From: a virus
Direction: 5' to 3' (one strand)
Virus record (IMG/VR): IMGVR_UViG_3300002835_000559
Span: 1 to 35,753 of that record
Length of the DNA stretch: 35,753 nt
Shown: in pieces, positions 1-9,207 of the stretch
How positions within the stretch are numbered: the first letter of the stretch is position 1
Layout of the letters: each line of letters starts with the position of its first letter
Position numbers and translations under genes: made by a program
Notes under the pieces: model-generated
What the model saw: the letters and a program-made list of their open reading frames with translations, nothing else
What the model was told of the DNA's origin: nothing
The model's database searches: none

Positions 1-1221
1 TATATTGTGAGTATGTCCACTAACAGAAACATCGACATTAGATACTTTTAAAGATGTAAAACTACCACTTGGTCCACTAATGATACCAGTAAAAACAGCC
101 CCAGTGAGAGGAGCATAAATTCCACTAGTTAAAGTATTTACTCTAGAATCTACTTGAGTTTGAGTTAAACCAAATGTTCCAGTAGTAGATATTGTATAAT
201 TAGAACCAACGCCAGATATACCAATACCACTACCAGCGGTTAATAATGTTATTGGTAATAATCCACTAACACTACTATTGAAATCAGTTATGCTTGAGGA
301 GGTATGAGTATGGCCGCTAACAGAAACATCAATACCACCAAGTTTAAGAGATTGAAAAGTGCCACTATTAAATATAACTGTACTAGTAAAAGTTTTTTGT
401 CCAGTAATGATTTGACTTCCAGCGGTCATAACAAAGTCTGCATCAACACCAGCCTCTGGAAGATAGTAAACTCTATCAGTATAAAGATTATTTGTTGGAG
501 TAATAGTTATAGTATTATTAAATAATGTTCCTGTATTACCTTTTAAAATAATATCTTTACGATTTATTCCTATTGCACCAGTTGTTATTTTTATTCCAGT
601 TCCACTGAAAGTTTTACCGCCAGAGAGAGTTTGTTCACCAGTTGTTCTTACAACGGTAGAATCAACAGCAATATTATCAGCACTTACAACTAAACCGTCG
701 CCCTGTCCAATGTCAAAGCTTCTATTAGCTGATAAATTACCGCCACCAATTAAGCCGCTACCAGCAGAAAAATTTACGCCAGTTAACGCAATGTTTTGAA
801 CATTATTTATAGCAAGGTCTGATTTGAATTGTGAAGGTGTTCTAGTATGAATATTACGGGCAAATGTAGATGGATCAGATATAAATACCGGAAAATGAGA
901 AGCTCCAATATTTGAGGCTTCAGATCTAGTTGCTAAATAGCCAGATATTATAACATTATCATTAAATAATTTGATTCCACTTATTGATTGATTACCAAAT
1001 GTTCTAACTATAGTGTTGCCACTAGTTAAATTTTCAATTAAGTATCCACTACCAACTCTACTGACGGGAAGAATTCCGCTAGTAAATAATATAGGGTAGC
1101 CACTGGGAGTGTCAAATGTAATAAAGTTATCAGAAGATTTTATCTCTATGATAATATCATGATCTTTGAGAACATCAAGATTAACTACATTTTCAGTAAC
1201 TTCTATAGTGTAGTTGCTCAT
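1..1221 (-). CDS. Tail-fibre-like virion protein (partial, C-terminus outside window)
   Basis: The minus-strand frame is open for 407 codons from an ATG at 1221 to the window edge. The protein starts MSNYTIEVTENVVNLDVL and is rich in Gly, Ser and Thr. It repeats blocks typical of trimeric phage fibres: 'VDVSVSGHTH'-like units near residues 310 and 400, a 'GSGLIGGGNLSANRSFDIG' block near residue 155, then 'VDSTVVRTTGEQTLSGGKTF'. Such blocks are known from fibres and other receptor-facing virion proteins of environmental phages. It is the last visible gene of the leftward structural operon and abuts the stop of the upstream gene. Receptor binding is inferred from family style; the C-terminal tip, which would decide it, is missing. 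Confidence 0.8.
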   Translation of the reverse strand, partial: MSNYTIEVTENVVNLDVLKDHDIIIEIKSSDNFITFDTPSGYPILFTSGILPVSRVGSGYLIENLTSGNTIVRTFGNQSISGIKLFNDNVIISGYLATRSEASNIGASHFPVFISDPSTFARNIHTRTPSQFKSDLAINNVQNIALTGVNFSAGSGLIGGGNLSANRSFDIGQGDGLVVSADNIAVDSTVVRTTGEQTLSGGKTFSGTGIKITTGAIGINRKDIILKGNTGTLFNNTITITPTNNLYTDRVYYLPEAGVDADFVMTAGSQIITGQKTFTSTVIFNSGTFQSLKLGGIDVSVSGHTHTSSSITDFNSSVSGLLPITLLTAGSGIGISGVGSNYTISTTGTFGLTQTQVDSRVNTLTSGIYAPLTGAVFTGIISGPSGSFTSLKVSNVDVSVSGHTHNI

Positions 1222-1617
1222 TTAGCACTCCATTTGGGTAGAATTTTTGCTATTTCTTTTTATGATTGTTATAAGGCCAAATAATACTCTTGTAGTATAC
1301 CGACCGCCGTTAGTATAGAAGATATCATTTGATTCTAACTCAAAATCATATTTTGCTGTTTTGAATGCAAAGTTATTAGTAGTAGAAGCTGGTAACATAA
1401 GAGTTATCTTACCATTGACTCCATCTATAGACATTTGGTAGTCTGAATTAGAATTTCCAGAAGTGTAAGTTATTGTTTGATTATCACTGGTCGTAATTAA
1501 AATCCTAGCGCACCAATCAGTAATATTAATTGCTGTGCCTGCATTATTTTTATAAATGAATGTCAAGTTATAAGAAGAACCCTGTTCAACATCAAAATCA
1601 TATTTTGCAGCTGCCAT
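1222..1617 (-). CDS. Small virion protein with beta-sandwich style repeat (putative)
   Basis: 131 residues starting MAAAKYDFDVEQGSSYNLTF. The pattern 'F.VEQG..Y.L.F.YKN..G..INITDW.ARI' followed by 'AKYDFEL' and a C-terminal 'G.Y.TRVL.G...I' resembles small phage structural proteins seen next to tail or baseplate genes, including the BppU-N-like beta-sandwich group. It lies between the portal gene (1-base gap upstream) and the fibre gene (immediately downstream), which supports a virion role. I see no catalytic motif. The exact place in the particle is unknown. Confidence 0.6.
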   Translation of the reverse strand: MAAAKYDFDVEQGSSYNLTFIYKNNAGTAINITDWCARILITTSDNQTITYTSGNSNSDYQMSIDGVNGKITLMLPASTTNNFAFKTAKYDFELESNDIFYTNGGRYTTRVLFGLITIIKRNSKNSTQMEC

Positions 1618-1618
1618 T

Positions 1619-3712
1619 TTATTCTTCCATTTCTGCTAATTGTGATTGGATATATAAACTTATAACGCGCATTCTGTATTTGTCTATATTCATTGACTCT
1701 GGATTAATGCTTTCTTCTTGTAGAACGCTGGCAAACGCTGTAGGAGTTTTTCTATTTTCACTAAGTATATCTCTTATTGAAGTAGCATTTACCTCAGACA
1801 TAATGTCTAGATTAGTAAGAACATCTACTTTAAATTTTTCAAGTTCTTTTACTTCTGACTTTGTTAGCTGCCTTAAGTTCTTCTTAGACTTAGAATTTAA
1901 ATATGCATTAGTAAGAACGTCTGAAATTTCTTTCCAGCTTTCTTCTGCCCAATATACAAACTCAGCTACTCCCGGTTTCTTTTTTGGAGTTGCCACCCTT
2001 TGTTTTCTTGGTCCGGTATCTTGCTTAAAAAGCGGTCGCCCATTTGGATTACTAGGTTTAGGGGCATTTGGAAGACCACCACCGGGTGCTGGTGGTTTTG
2101 GCATCAATATATCTTTTGGTACACTTGTTTTTAAACCAACGTCTTGTGGATTTACTTTTCCTGACTGTAAGGCAATCTTTTCCAAATCCATTTTATGATT
2201 AGCGTTATGGAATGGTCCAGCTTTATCTGGAGTATCTTCGCCCTGCCTCTCATCAAATTCTCTTTGTAGTCTAATCTTTTCGATCTGAGGAATCTCCTTA
2301 AATCTTTCAAGAACAGTTTCTTGACTTATAATATCTCTATCCACAAGTTGTAATAGAAGAGCTTTCTCTGCGGCTTCATCAGATAAGGTCATTTGATCAA
2401 ACTGAATATAGGCTTTGTATCTAAAACCCATAGCCTGTCTAACCATTTCAATTTCTTTTTCCCAAAATCTAGTTAACTGATCTCTACCATACTGAAGTCT
2501 TTCTACTAGAGTTTTGAGCGAAATGAAGTTATTAGTAAAGCCGCCACCGCCAGTAGCCATACCAGTTAATGTTGGAGGAACACCCAACCCAGCATATATA
2601 CTATTGAGTACCGAAGTATATTTTTCAGAACCAAGGAATTTGTATACTTCGCTGCTAGATTCTTTGAAGGATAGTTCTGGCCCCCAAACTAGTTCCATCG
2701 TGCCGCCACCAACATTACTGGCTAGAATATCTCGCAACTTGTTAATAGCTGTTTTGTTTGGTAAAATTTTATGTTCAAGATTGCCAAGTGTCCATAAACG
2801 AATATTAGAAATAGCACCATCCAAAGCGGACATATCTGCTAATCTCATTTTTTCTAACATAATAATATCATCTAAGATAGCATAGATCATGGGATTTGCC
2901 CACATCTGCCAATCATCTTTCTTATAGTGAAAAACGCAAAGTCTTTCTGAATCAAGTGGGATTCTTTTTTCTTTGTTTAGCAATGCCTTCTTAATATCAG
3001 TTGGCAAGCTATCAAGAACATCGTTGGGAAGTGAGCCTGACTGAAAAGTATCTAAGAATGTTCCAGCACTCAAGGTATAATTTGAGATACCCATGAACAG
3101 TGCTAACTTACCATCTTTTAACTCTACACTAAGAGGACTAAAGAAGTTATATCTCCAAGGAATCTGATTCTGCTTAATGTTTGGAGTTTCAACCTTAATA
3201 TCCTTTGCTAGAGACTTCATGTACTTTTCAAGCTCTGGAGTCACATTGGCATAACTGCGATACATAATCACATTGCCAGTTTTATAAAGATTATTTAAGA
3301 ATCTTTCTGATCTTTCTTTCCCATTTACACTCTTAAACCATTGCTGGTAAAATTTTTCAACTGTTTTATTAGGGTGTACAATGCTTATACCCTGACTGCC
3401 AAAGTCACCCATCAAGTCAATAATATTTCGTATAATGCCAACTTTATCGTAAGCGTCCATACACATCTTAATAATGCGTCGTTGTTGAGTGGGTACAGAC
3501 TCGGTTTGTCTAAATGCGTAATAATCAAGTTTATTAAAACCGGGTCTTACTGACCTATTTGGCTCAATGTCTATAAAGGTTCTATAAGCATCGCTACCAG
3601 TAGATTTATTTAAGCCAGAATAAGAGTTGATATTGTCGGACAACCTCTCCATAGCATTAGATTTGCTAGAAAAATTGTCATCTGACCAAGTTATCATGTC
3701 TTCTTCACTCAT
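1619..3712 (-). CDS. Portal protein
   Basis: 697 residues; start ATG at 3712 with AAGGAAAA upstream. The core has portal-like features: an N-terminal region on a neighbouring-domain scale ('QTESVPTQQRRIIKMCMDAYDK'-type helix, near residues 70-95), a central 'GLGVPPTLTGMATGGG' segment, then 'LVERLQYGRDQLTRFWEKEI' and a helical 'LSDEAAEKALLLQLVDRDII' stretch before 'ETVLERF'. In known portals this corresponds to the stem and crown helices. It follows the large terminase directly in the operon, the usual order. After about residue 490 there is a Pro/Lys-rich linker and a further helical domain of about 130 residues, longer than many portals. The portal forms the dodecameric ring through which DNA enters the capsid. 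Confidence 0.82.
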   Translation of the reverse strand: MSEEDMITWSDDNFSSKSNAMERLSDNINSYSGLNKSTGSDAYRTFIDIEPNRSVRPGFNKLDYYAFRQTESVPTQQRRIIKMCMDAYDKVGIIRNIIDLMGDFGSQGISIVHPNKTVEKFYQQWFKSVNGKERSERFLNNLYKTGNVIMYRSYANVTPELEKYMKSLAKDIKVETPNIKQNQIPWRYNFFSPLSVELKDGKLALFMGISNYTLSAGTFLDTFQSGSLPNDVLDSLPTDIKKALLNKEKRIPLDSERLCVFHYKKDDWQMWANPMIYAILDDIIMLEKMRLADMSALDGAISNIRLWTLGNLEHKILPNKTAINKLRDILASNVGGGTMELVWGPELSFKESSSEVYKFLGSEKYTSVLNSIYAGLGVPPTLTGMATGGGGFTNNFISLKTLVERLQYGRDQLTRFWEKEIEMVRQAMGFRYKAYIQFDQMTLSDEAAEKALLLQLVDRDIISQETVLERFKEIPQIEKIRLQREFDERQGEDTPDKAGPFHNANHKMDLEKIALQSGKVNPQDVGLKTSVPKDILMPKPPAPGGGLPNAPKPSNPNGRPLFKQDTGPRKQRVATPKKKPGVAEFVYWAEESWKEISDVLTNAYLNSKSKKNLRQLTKSEVKELEKFKVDVLTNLDIMSEVNATSIRDILSENRKTPTAFASVLQEESINPESMNIDKYRMRVISLYIQSQLAEMEE

Positions 3713-3751
3713 AATTTTTCCTTAATTGGAATGTAATCGGAATGCTACTTT

Positions 3752-5740
3752 TTAATACACATCTTTCATGTTATCAGAGAACCAACTGGGGCCAATATAT
3801 AGCTTTTCGTCTTCTTTTGCTGGAACATGACCACCAGTAGCAAAACCGCCATAAAACTGATAGGTTTCTGGGGTTGGAGTCCTGTGTATTATTCTACCAG
3901 CCATATTAGCCATTAAGAGTGCAGAATATCTATCTTTTCTCATTTTACTTTTTCTACCAGTTCCAACTATAACCTCTGGAGTGTCCCACCTGTCTCTACC
4001 ATTAGATGTTTGGGTCATCTGGATCATAGATAATTCATCCTTAAGTTCTTCTATATCCATGACGCACTCTTCTAAAGTGTCAAACATTCTGCTTTTTAAA
4101 CCATCTTCAGAATTTGACAATCCAAGTGTTATAGAGTCAAAGAATGGAAATAACAGAACCTTATCTTCAAAATCTTTTCTCATACCGTGATTAGCTTCTG
4201 CTAACCAATCATATCTGGCAAATTGACACATTTCTAATATGTGCAACCCTCTTTCTCCGTCTGTATCTTTGGGTTTATCGTCATCAATTGTAGGCCAGAT
4301 AGGCATTTCATCATCTTTAATTTTATCTTTATCGTGTAGTGATTCCATAATTGCAACACCGCCACCTTGAGCATCCATAGCAATATGAACACATGGGAAG
4401 AGTCTCATCAAATCTCTAATTTTTCTCGCACAATATGCATAGAAATCTGACTCTTTAGCATATCCCTTCTTCACTTTTTCTTTGTGTTCTTGCCTCGTTG
4501 TGGTCCAGCAATGAACTATTTTTCTATGATCTCCACTAATTTCTAGAACTACAATACTAAAATTGTCTACTTCAGATGCGGGGTCAACGCCAAAAACATA
4601 TCTTTTATTTGTATCGCCAATTAGACAAGCTTCAAACTTTATAATGTCACCTCTAGAGTCCATGACAGGGTTATCATTACTACCAACAACACACGACTCT
4701 ATTAATGATCTTTTGAAGAACCCCTGACTGTCTCTAGTAAAGCAAGCCCCGTATTCCATCTGATATATACCAGCGTGTACTGTAGCCTTAGACCTTGCTA
4801 CTTGATCAGCGTCCATGAAACCCACTGGCAATAGTTCGTATGGCATTCTTATTATAGAATATTGACGCCAATCAAAAGTATCTGGGGGTTGTTCTCCACC
4901 AAATACTTCAGTCAGTTTAGCTCTATTACCACGGCTTTTTATAATAGCCTTCCACTTTTTCCAATATGTAGCAAAATGATTAAAATCATAATAAGCAGTA
5001 CCAGAAAGAATAATTTGATTATCTTTTATCTCTGTATTCTCTTCTTCAGTTTCTATTTCTATTCCAAGCTCTGCCGCCTTCTTTTTTGCGGATATTCTCT
5101 TAACATTTTGCACAGGATCAGCACTAACAGCAGCAAAGCCCGCGACTACATTTTCAAATATATCCCTAGGAATAGAAGCAAACTCGTCTGCAATAATATC
5201 ATTAGCACGTTGACCTCTAATCTTTTGACCGTCACCTAGTGGTAAACATGTTATAACGCTTTCATTAATTCTCATTGTACATCTATCAACATCTCGCGTT
5301 GGGCCGCTATTCCCATCGCACATATCTCTTAACATGGGAGCATTACGCCATATAGTTTCCATGTATTCAAACAAAACCTTGGATTGTCTAAATGCAGCAC
5401 CAACTATAACAATCTTTCGCTTGGGCATTAACATTGCCCTCAATATAGAATATAACGACAACTGGAATGATTTACCAAGACCTCGACTGCCAACAAGCAT
5501 TGGGAACTTTCTATTCCAAAGTTCGTTGATAATAAGAGACTGAGATGGCAGAAGTTGTATATTCAATATCTGGTGGCATAAGAATGGCAAATACTCGGAT
5601 CTACTCATTAGCCAAGAAAGCTTGAGATGAAAATCATCATCTGATGGATTGAGAATAGACATAGGATTAAAAATGTCAGCTTCAATGACATCTAAACCTA
5701 GCCAAGCCTCATCTATTATTTTGAGGTTATCTTTTTTCAT
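3752..5740 (-). CDS. terL: Terminase large subunit (packaging ATPase and nuclease)
   Basis: 662 residues. Walker A 'VGSRGLGKS' is at residues 83-91. Walker B-like 'DIIADEF' is at residues 181-187, with the acidic pair at 185-186. An adenine-side motif lies in the preceding 'LPSQSLIINELWNRK'. The C-terminal half carries an RNase H-fold nuclease: 'VFGVDPASEVDNFSIVVLE' (first catalytic Asp) and 'HIAMDAQGGGVAIMESL' (second). It translocates and cuts concatemeric DNA at the portal. The start ATG overlaps the stop of the protease gene by 4 bases (ATGA), which implies translational coupling. An inserted charged stretch (about residues 215-240) separates the ATPase from the nuclease. Confidence 0.92.
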   Translation of the reverse strand: MKKDNLKIIDEAWLGLDVIEADIFNPMSILNPSDDDFHLKLSWLMSRSEYLPFLCHQILNIQLLPSQSLIINELWNRKFPMLVGSRGLGKSFQLSLYSILRAMLMPKRKIVIVGAAFRQSKVLFEYMETIWRNAPMLRDMCDGNSGPTRDVDRCTMRINESVITCLPLGDGQKIRGQRANDIIADEFASIPRDIFENVVAGFAAVSADPVQNVKRISAKKKAAELGIEIETEEENTEIKDNQIILSGTAYYDFNHFATYWKKWKAIIKSRGNRAKLTEVFGGEQPPDTFDWRQYSIIRMPYELLPVGFMDADQVARSKATVHAGIYQMEYGACFTRDSQGFFKRSLIESCVVGSNDNPVMDSRGDIIKFEACLIGDTNKRYVFGVDPASEVDNFSIVVLEISGDHRKIVHCWTTTRQEHKEKVKKGYAKESDFYAYCARKIRDLMRLFPCVHIAMDAQGGGVAIMESLHDKDKIKDDEMPIWPTIDDDKPKDTDGERGLHILEMCQFARYDWLAEANHGMRKDFEDKVLLFPFFDSITLGLSNSEDGLKSRMFDTLEECVMDIEELKDELSMIQMTQTSNGRDRWDTPEVIVGTGRKSKMRKDRYSALLMANMAGRIIHRTPTPETYQFYGGFATGGHVPAKEDEKLYIGPSWFSDNMKDVY

Positions 5741-6381
5741 TCTGTGAAATGCCAGTTTCGTAATATAGAATCAGCGAAACCGTAATAAACAGCTTCCTCT
5801 GCACTAAGATACCAATCTCCAGATTTCAGTTTCCTAATTAGATATTGGCGAACTTGTTTCACGCTTGGCTTCTTTCCAAATTTTTCATAGAAGAACTTGC
5901 CCTCGACACATCTTCCAGCATAAATATTAAACATTGTATCCGCAGTTTTTCTTTCGTAGTCTGCTTGATTCATAGCACTCAAATAATCTGTACCAATAAG
6001 AGTTGAGCCATAATGAGACATAAAGTGGGCATTTGGAGTCATATAGCGATAATCTGCCGCTTGCATAAAAATACTACTCATAGACTCAGCCTGACCATAA
6101 ATGATAATTGTCACATATGATCTACACATCTGTATAGCATCATAAATAGCCATGCCATCTGTCCACTCACCGCCAATACTGTGGCAATGTATAGTAATGT
6201 TAGCATTACTTCTCATATCTAATGCCCTTAAGTTTTTAATAAAGGTATTAGACATCCTATATTCAACGCCGGGGTTTTGGTTATCTTCAGCGTGATAATG
6301 ATTGTGAAGGAATATTTCCCTTGTGGCAATATTAGCTCCATAGTCATGAAAATCTTTCAATAGTTCTGGTTCAGCCATCAT
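5737..6381 (-). CDS. ClpP-like serine protease, probable prohead maturation protease
   Basis: 214 residues, the size of bacterial ClpP. The nucleophile motif 'YGQAESMSS' places Ser at about residue 100, and 'AHFMSHYGS' places the catalytic His at about 123; this Ser-His spacing matches ClpP. The oxyanion-region 'HSIGGEWTDGMAIYDAI' matches the ClpP 'SPGG...G.AIYD' motif. The third acid residue is probably in the C-terminal half but I cannot fix it. In phages, ClpP-type proteins between terminase and capsid genes act as head proteases. RBS GGGAGGA precedes tandem ATGs at 6381 and 6378. It overlaps the nuclease gene upstream and terL downstream by 4 bases each. Confidence 0.82.
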   Translation of the reverse strand: MMAEPELLKDFHDYGANIATREIFLHNHYHAEDNQNPGVEYRMSNTFIKNLRALDMRSNANITIHCHSIGGEWTDGMAIYDAIQMCRSYVTIIIYGQAESMSSIFMQAADYRYMTPNAHFMSHYGSTLIGTDYLSAMNQADYERKTADTMFNIYAGRCVEGKFFYEKFGKKPSVKQVRQYLIRKLKSGDWYLSAEEAVYYGFADSILRNWHFTE

Positions 6382-6878
6382 TTCTTCCTCCCTATTGTGT
6401 ACATTTCATTTACTCTTTTTAATATACTACTGACCGCAAGAAAAGCATTATATTTATTACCACAAAATAATATTTGAACGTTGTTATATAGCTGAAATTC
6501 AAACAAACATTTTAACATATATTTACCAGTAATCTTCAAAGCTCCCTTGTTCTTAACTGGTATTCTTGTTTCGTCAGGGAACTTGATGAGGTCTTCTAAA
6601 GAAAATTCTAAGACAATAAATTTATGAGGAAATGGAGTCATTCGCTCTACTTCAGCTAAGAATGCGTGTTTCTTTTGTCCTAGATTAACTGCTAGTTCCT
6701 CAACGCAACCCTTTCTTTCTATACATATTTTGTCTTCCATTCCAAGTATGGAATAATCACCAGTATCCAGCTTTTGATCTATCATTCCAGCGCAAGTATT
6801 GAACTCGCTAAAAAAATAGCCGTCCTGCTCTCTGGTATCTTTTATAACAGTGAATGGTGGAGCAACTTTATACGTCAT
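6378..6878 (-). CDS. ERCC4-type (XPF/MUS81 family) nuclease
   Basis: 166 residues containing the ERCC4 nuclease core: 'IKDTREQDGYFF' near residue 12 (catalytic Asp), 'DTGDYSILG' near 40, and 'ICIERKGCVEELAVNL' near 50, which is the ERKX3D-type signature with Glu replacing the final Asp. These enzymes cut branched DNA such as flaps, forks and Holliday-like structures. No helix-hairpin-helix tail is visible, so it is the nuclease domain alone. Its position just before the protease and terminase suggests a role in resolving branches before or during packaging; that is inference. Overlaps the downstream gene by 4 bases and the upstream HNH gene by 11. Confidence 0.8.
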   Translation of the reverse strand: MTYKVAPPFTVIKDTREQDGYFFSEFNTCAGMIDQKLDTGDYSILGMEDKICIERKGCVEELAVNLGQKKHAFLAEVERMTPFPHKFIVLEFSLEDLIKFPDETRIPVKNKGALKITGKYMLKCLFEFQLYNNVQILFCGNKYNAFLAVSSILKRVNEMYTIGRKK

Positions 6879-7128
6879 CGACTATAATCCTAAATAATGA
6901 TTCGTATTGGTGTTCATAACCCTTTATTGAGTCATGGCACTTTCTACATAATGTTATACCATTTGAAACGTCATATCTTAATGCACTAGCTCTAGACCAC
7001 TTTTTAATATGGTGTACTTGTAAAGACAGTTTTTTTCCGCATCCCGGCATCATACACTTTCTCTTATCTCTATTTAATACAGATTTTCTGAAGCTTTCGT
7101 AGGCTGGATCGTCATAGTTTCTTTTCAT
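6868..7128 (-). CDS. Small HNH endonuclease
   Basis: 86 residues. The beta-beta-alpha metal fold is clear: 'CMMPGC' zinc knuckle, 'LQVHHIKKWS' (HH of HNH), then 'NGITLCRKCHDSIKGYE' with Asn and the second Cys pair plus the final His. HNH proteins next to terminase genes are common and, in phages such as HK97, stimulate TerL cleavage during packaging. A homing nuclease is the alternative, but the small size and integration into the overlapping operon favour a packaging role. It overlaps the ERCC4 gene by 11 bases and the upstream gene by 4. Confidence 0.85.
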   Translation of the reverse strand: MKRNYDDPAYESFRKSVLNRDKRKCMMPGCGKKLSLQVHHIKKWSRASALRYDVSNGITLCRKCHDSIKGYEHQYESLFRIIVDDV

Positions 7129-7373
7129 AATTCGTATATTTTATCTATTCTGGATTTTCTTCTAATTTCTATACAAGCTATTCTCATCTCTATTGAGGGA
7201 TTTTGCTTCATGATAATTTTTATGAGATCGTTTAAAACTACAAAACACGCATCGTCTGGGTCATCTGCATTTACGAATATAGTAGGAAATGGACTATTAT
7301 ATGATTTAAGAAATAAATGTCTTATTCTGCTAAACACATTTGATATGTCGAGCATTATTCTGTAAGTTTTCAT
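7125..7373 (-). CDS. Hypothetical protein
   Basis: 82 residues, 'MKTYRIMLDISNVF' at the start, basic with a central 'FVNADDPDDACFVVLNDLIK' segment. I recognise no family. The start overlaps the 3' end of gmd by 44 bases, and the stop overlaps the HNH start by 4, so it is embedded in the operon. A purine-rich GAAGAGA lies before the ATG at 7373. A later Met (residue 7) could be used instead. The 44-base overlap with the sugar gene hints that gmd was inserted next to, and partly into, its 5' region. Confidence 0.6.
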   Translation of the reverse strand: MKTYRIMLDISNVFSRIRHLFLKSYNSPFPTIFVNADDPDDACFVVLNDLIKIIMKQNPSIEMRIACIEIRRKSRIDKIYEL

Positions 7374-8421
7374 TAATTTTCTCTTCTATCATAAGCTTAA
7401 TAAGACTATTTAAGTCATATTTTGGTTTCCATCCCAGTTTAGCTCTGGCCTTAGTTGATCTGCCTCTTAAGTAATCTACCTCTGCCGGTCTGTAGAATTT
7501 AGGATCTATTCCAACATAATTACTCCAATCATAAATACCAAAATAGCCAAAAGCGGCATCTAATAAGTCACGAATAGAATAGGTATTTTCTGTACATATA
7601 ACGTAATCATCTGGTTCATCTTGCTGTAACATTAGCCACATAGCTTCTACGTAATCTCCAGCATATCCCCAATCTCTATAAGCGTCCAAATTACCTAACA
7701 TCAACTTAGGAAAGGTCACATCATTATATACAATATCATTATCTAAAGATTGAAGGTATTGCATATCAGTAATATTAGTATCATGTATCCAATCTATGAA
7801 AGAAGCTACCCAGTTCACTACTTTTTTAGTAACGAAGTTATCTCCGCGCCTTGGACCTTCGTGGTTAAATAGTATGCCACAACTACCGTGTATTCCGTAA
7901 GCCTGACGATATAAACCAACGGCGTAATGGGAAGCACACTTTGCTACAGCGTATGGGGATTGGGGTAAAAATCTAGTATTTTCATCTTGGTATTTTGTAC
8001 CATCCCTGTCAATATCGTAAGCTTTACCAAACATCTCGCTGGAGGAGGCTTGATAAAACCTACTGCCCAACATCTCCAAATCTACCATAGTCTGCAATAT
8101 ATTTAAGCACCCTTTGCCAGTTATATCCCAAGTCAGGGAAGGCTGAGTGAATGAGGTTCCCACATGAGATTGAGCGGCGAGGTTGTAGACTTCATCTACA
8201 TGTTCGTTATTACGAAGAATATTTAAAACACTACTAGAATCGGTTATGTCCCCCTCGACTAGACTGAACCTAGAATGATTCAATATATGCTTTATTCTTT
8301 GGGTATTATCTACACTAGAGCGTCGAGTAACCCCGATTACATCGTACCCCTTATCTAATAATAGATCTGCTAGGTGACTACCATCTTGTCCCGTTATTCC
8401 AAATATTATTGATTTTTTCAT
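7330..8421 (-). CDS. gmd: GDP-mannose 4,6-dehydratase
   Basis: 363 residues, full family length. Extended short-chain dehydrogenase: NAD(P)-binding 'GITGQDGSHLADLL' at residues 8-21, 'RRSS' near 33 (NADP phosphate), catalytic 'ASSSEMFG' near 125, 'SPYAVAKCASHYAV' with the YxxxK pair near 155, and substrate-side 'NHEGPRRGDNFVT' near 190. It converts GDP-D-mannose to GDP-4-keto-6-deoxymannose, the branch point to GDP-fucose, rhamnose or perosamine. RBS AAGGAAAA precedes the ATG at 8421. It sits directly after the GT11 fucosyltransferase gene. No GDP-fucose synthase (reductase/epimerase) is visible here, so the host or another phage locus would have to finish the sugar. Confidence 0.95.
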   Translation of the reverse strand: MKKSIIFGITGQDGSHLADLLLDKGYDVIGVTRRSSVDNTQRIKHILNHSRFSLVEGDITDSSSVLNILRNNEHVDEVYNLAAQSHVGTSFTQPSLTWDITGKGCLNILQTMVDLEMLGSRFYQASSSEMFGKAYDIDRDGTKYQDENTRFLPQSPYAVAKCASHYAVGLYRQAYGIHGSCGILFNHEGPRRGDNFVTKKVVNWVASFIDWIHDTNITDMQYLQSLDNDIVYNDVTFPKLMLGNLDAYRDWGYAGDYVEAMWLMLQQDEPDDYVICTENTYSIRDLLDAAFGYFGIYDWSNYVGIDPKFYRPAEVDYLRGRSTKARAKLGWKPKYDLNSLIKLMIEEKINENLQNNARHIKCV

Positions 8422-8430
8422 AAATTTTCC

Positions 8431-9207
8431 TTATAATTTAATCCAGTTATTCGGCACTATATCTACATCGCAAAAGTATCCTTCACCAAACCATTTAGAT
8501 GGAGCTATGACTGTTTTATTTTTGTTCTTGTTAAGCCAAGCTCCCCACCAAGAAAAAGATGAATTAGCTATGATATTATGTTCGCATAAAGACATTAACC
8601 ACATATCTTCTATATTATCATTATTTTCAACAAAAATCATATTTTTAAATTTTAAGCTTTGTTTACACCAATCTATATCATCTGAAAATACAAGTATATT
8701 TTTATATTTGACTAGGCTTAAAGCTTCTTCATAATAACTTATAGATTGTACAGGATGAATAGTACTAAGTGCTAAATAATCCGTCCTTCTAATATGTATT
8801 GATACTGAATTACTAACTGGATAAGCAGATAATAATTTATTTTTTATAGACTCTGTTGGTTCTAAATTATCTCTAATTGTATTTTCTATATCTATAAAAT
8901 ATTTTTCAGATTGCCAATACCCTCCTAAATAATAATTATGACTAGGATCGTAATAAATTTTATTGTAATAAAAATTATCATAGATAATAATGATGTCTTG
9001 AGGTGTGCTGGAAGGATATTCTATTAAATCGTAAGATATATTAGGAAATTTATTTAAAGAAAATGATCTAAGAGTCGCACCACATTCTCTATCATAGAAT
9101 GAGGCATCTAAATAAAATGGTGTATCGTAAATTTTAGAAAGACACTTACCATAAGCCCATTGAAATATTTGATTTCCTAAACCTCCCATTACTTGCATGA
9201 TTATCAT
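8431..9207 (-). CDS. GT11 family glycosyltransferase, probable alpha-1,2-fucosyltransferase
   Basis: 258 residues from the ATG at 9207. The longer upstream frame is rejected because this ATG gives the 'MIIMQVMGGLGNQIFQWAYG' start typical of the family and overlaps the preceding stop as ATGA. GT11 motifs: 'GGLGNQIFQ' at the N-terminus, 'VSIHIRRTDYL' (HxRRxD, GDP-fucose binding) in the middle, and 'NIIANSSFSWWGAWLN' near the end. The enzyme moves fucose from GDP-fucose to a sugar acceptor. With gmd directly downstream it forms part of a fucosylation cassette. The acceptor could be a virion glycan or host LPS/capsule; the sequence does not say which. Confidence 0.9.
   Translation of the reverse strand: MIIMQVMGGLGNQIFQWAYGKCLSKIYDTPFYLDASFYDRECGATLRSFSLNKFPNISYDLIEYPSSTPQDIIIIYDNFYYNKIYYDPSHNYYLGGYWQSEKYFIDIENTIRDNLEPTESIKNKLLSAYPVSNSVSIHIRRTDYLALSTIHPVQSISYYEEALSLVKYKNILVFSDDIDWCKQSLKFKNMIFVENNDNIEDMWLMSLCEHNIIANSSFSWWGAWLNKNKNKTVIAPSKWFGEGYFCDVDIVPNNWIKL

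Noticed and set aside
1560-2198. 212-codon open frame on the plus strand
   Set aside because: Antisense to the portal C-terminus; composition is a shadow of the real gene.
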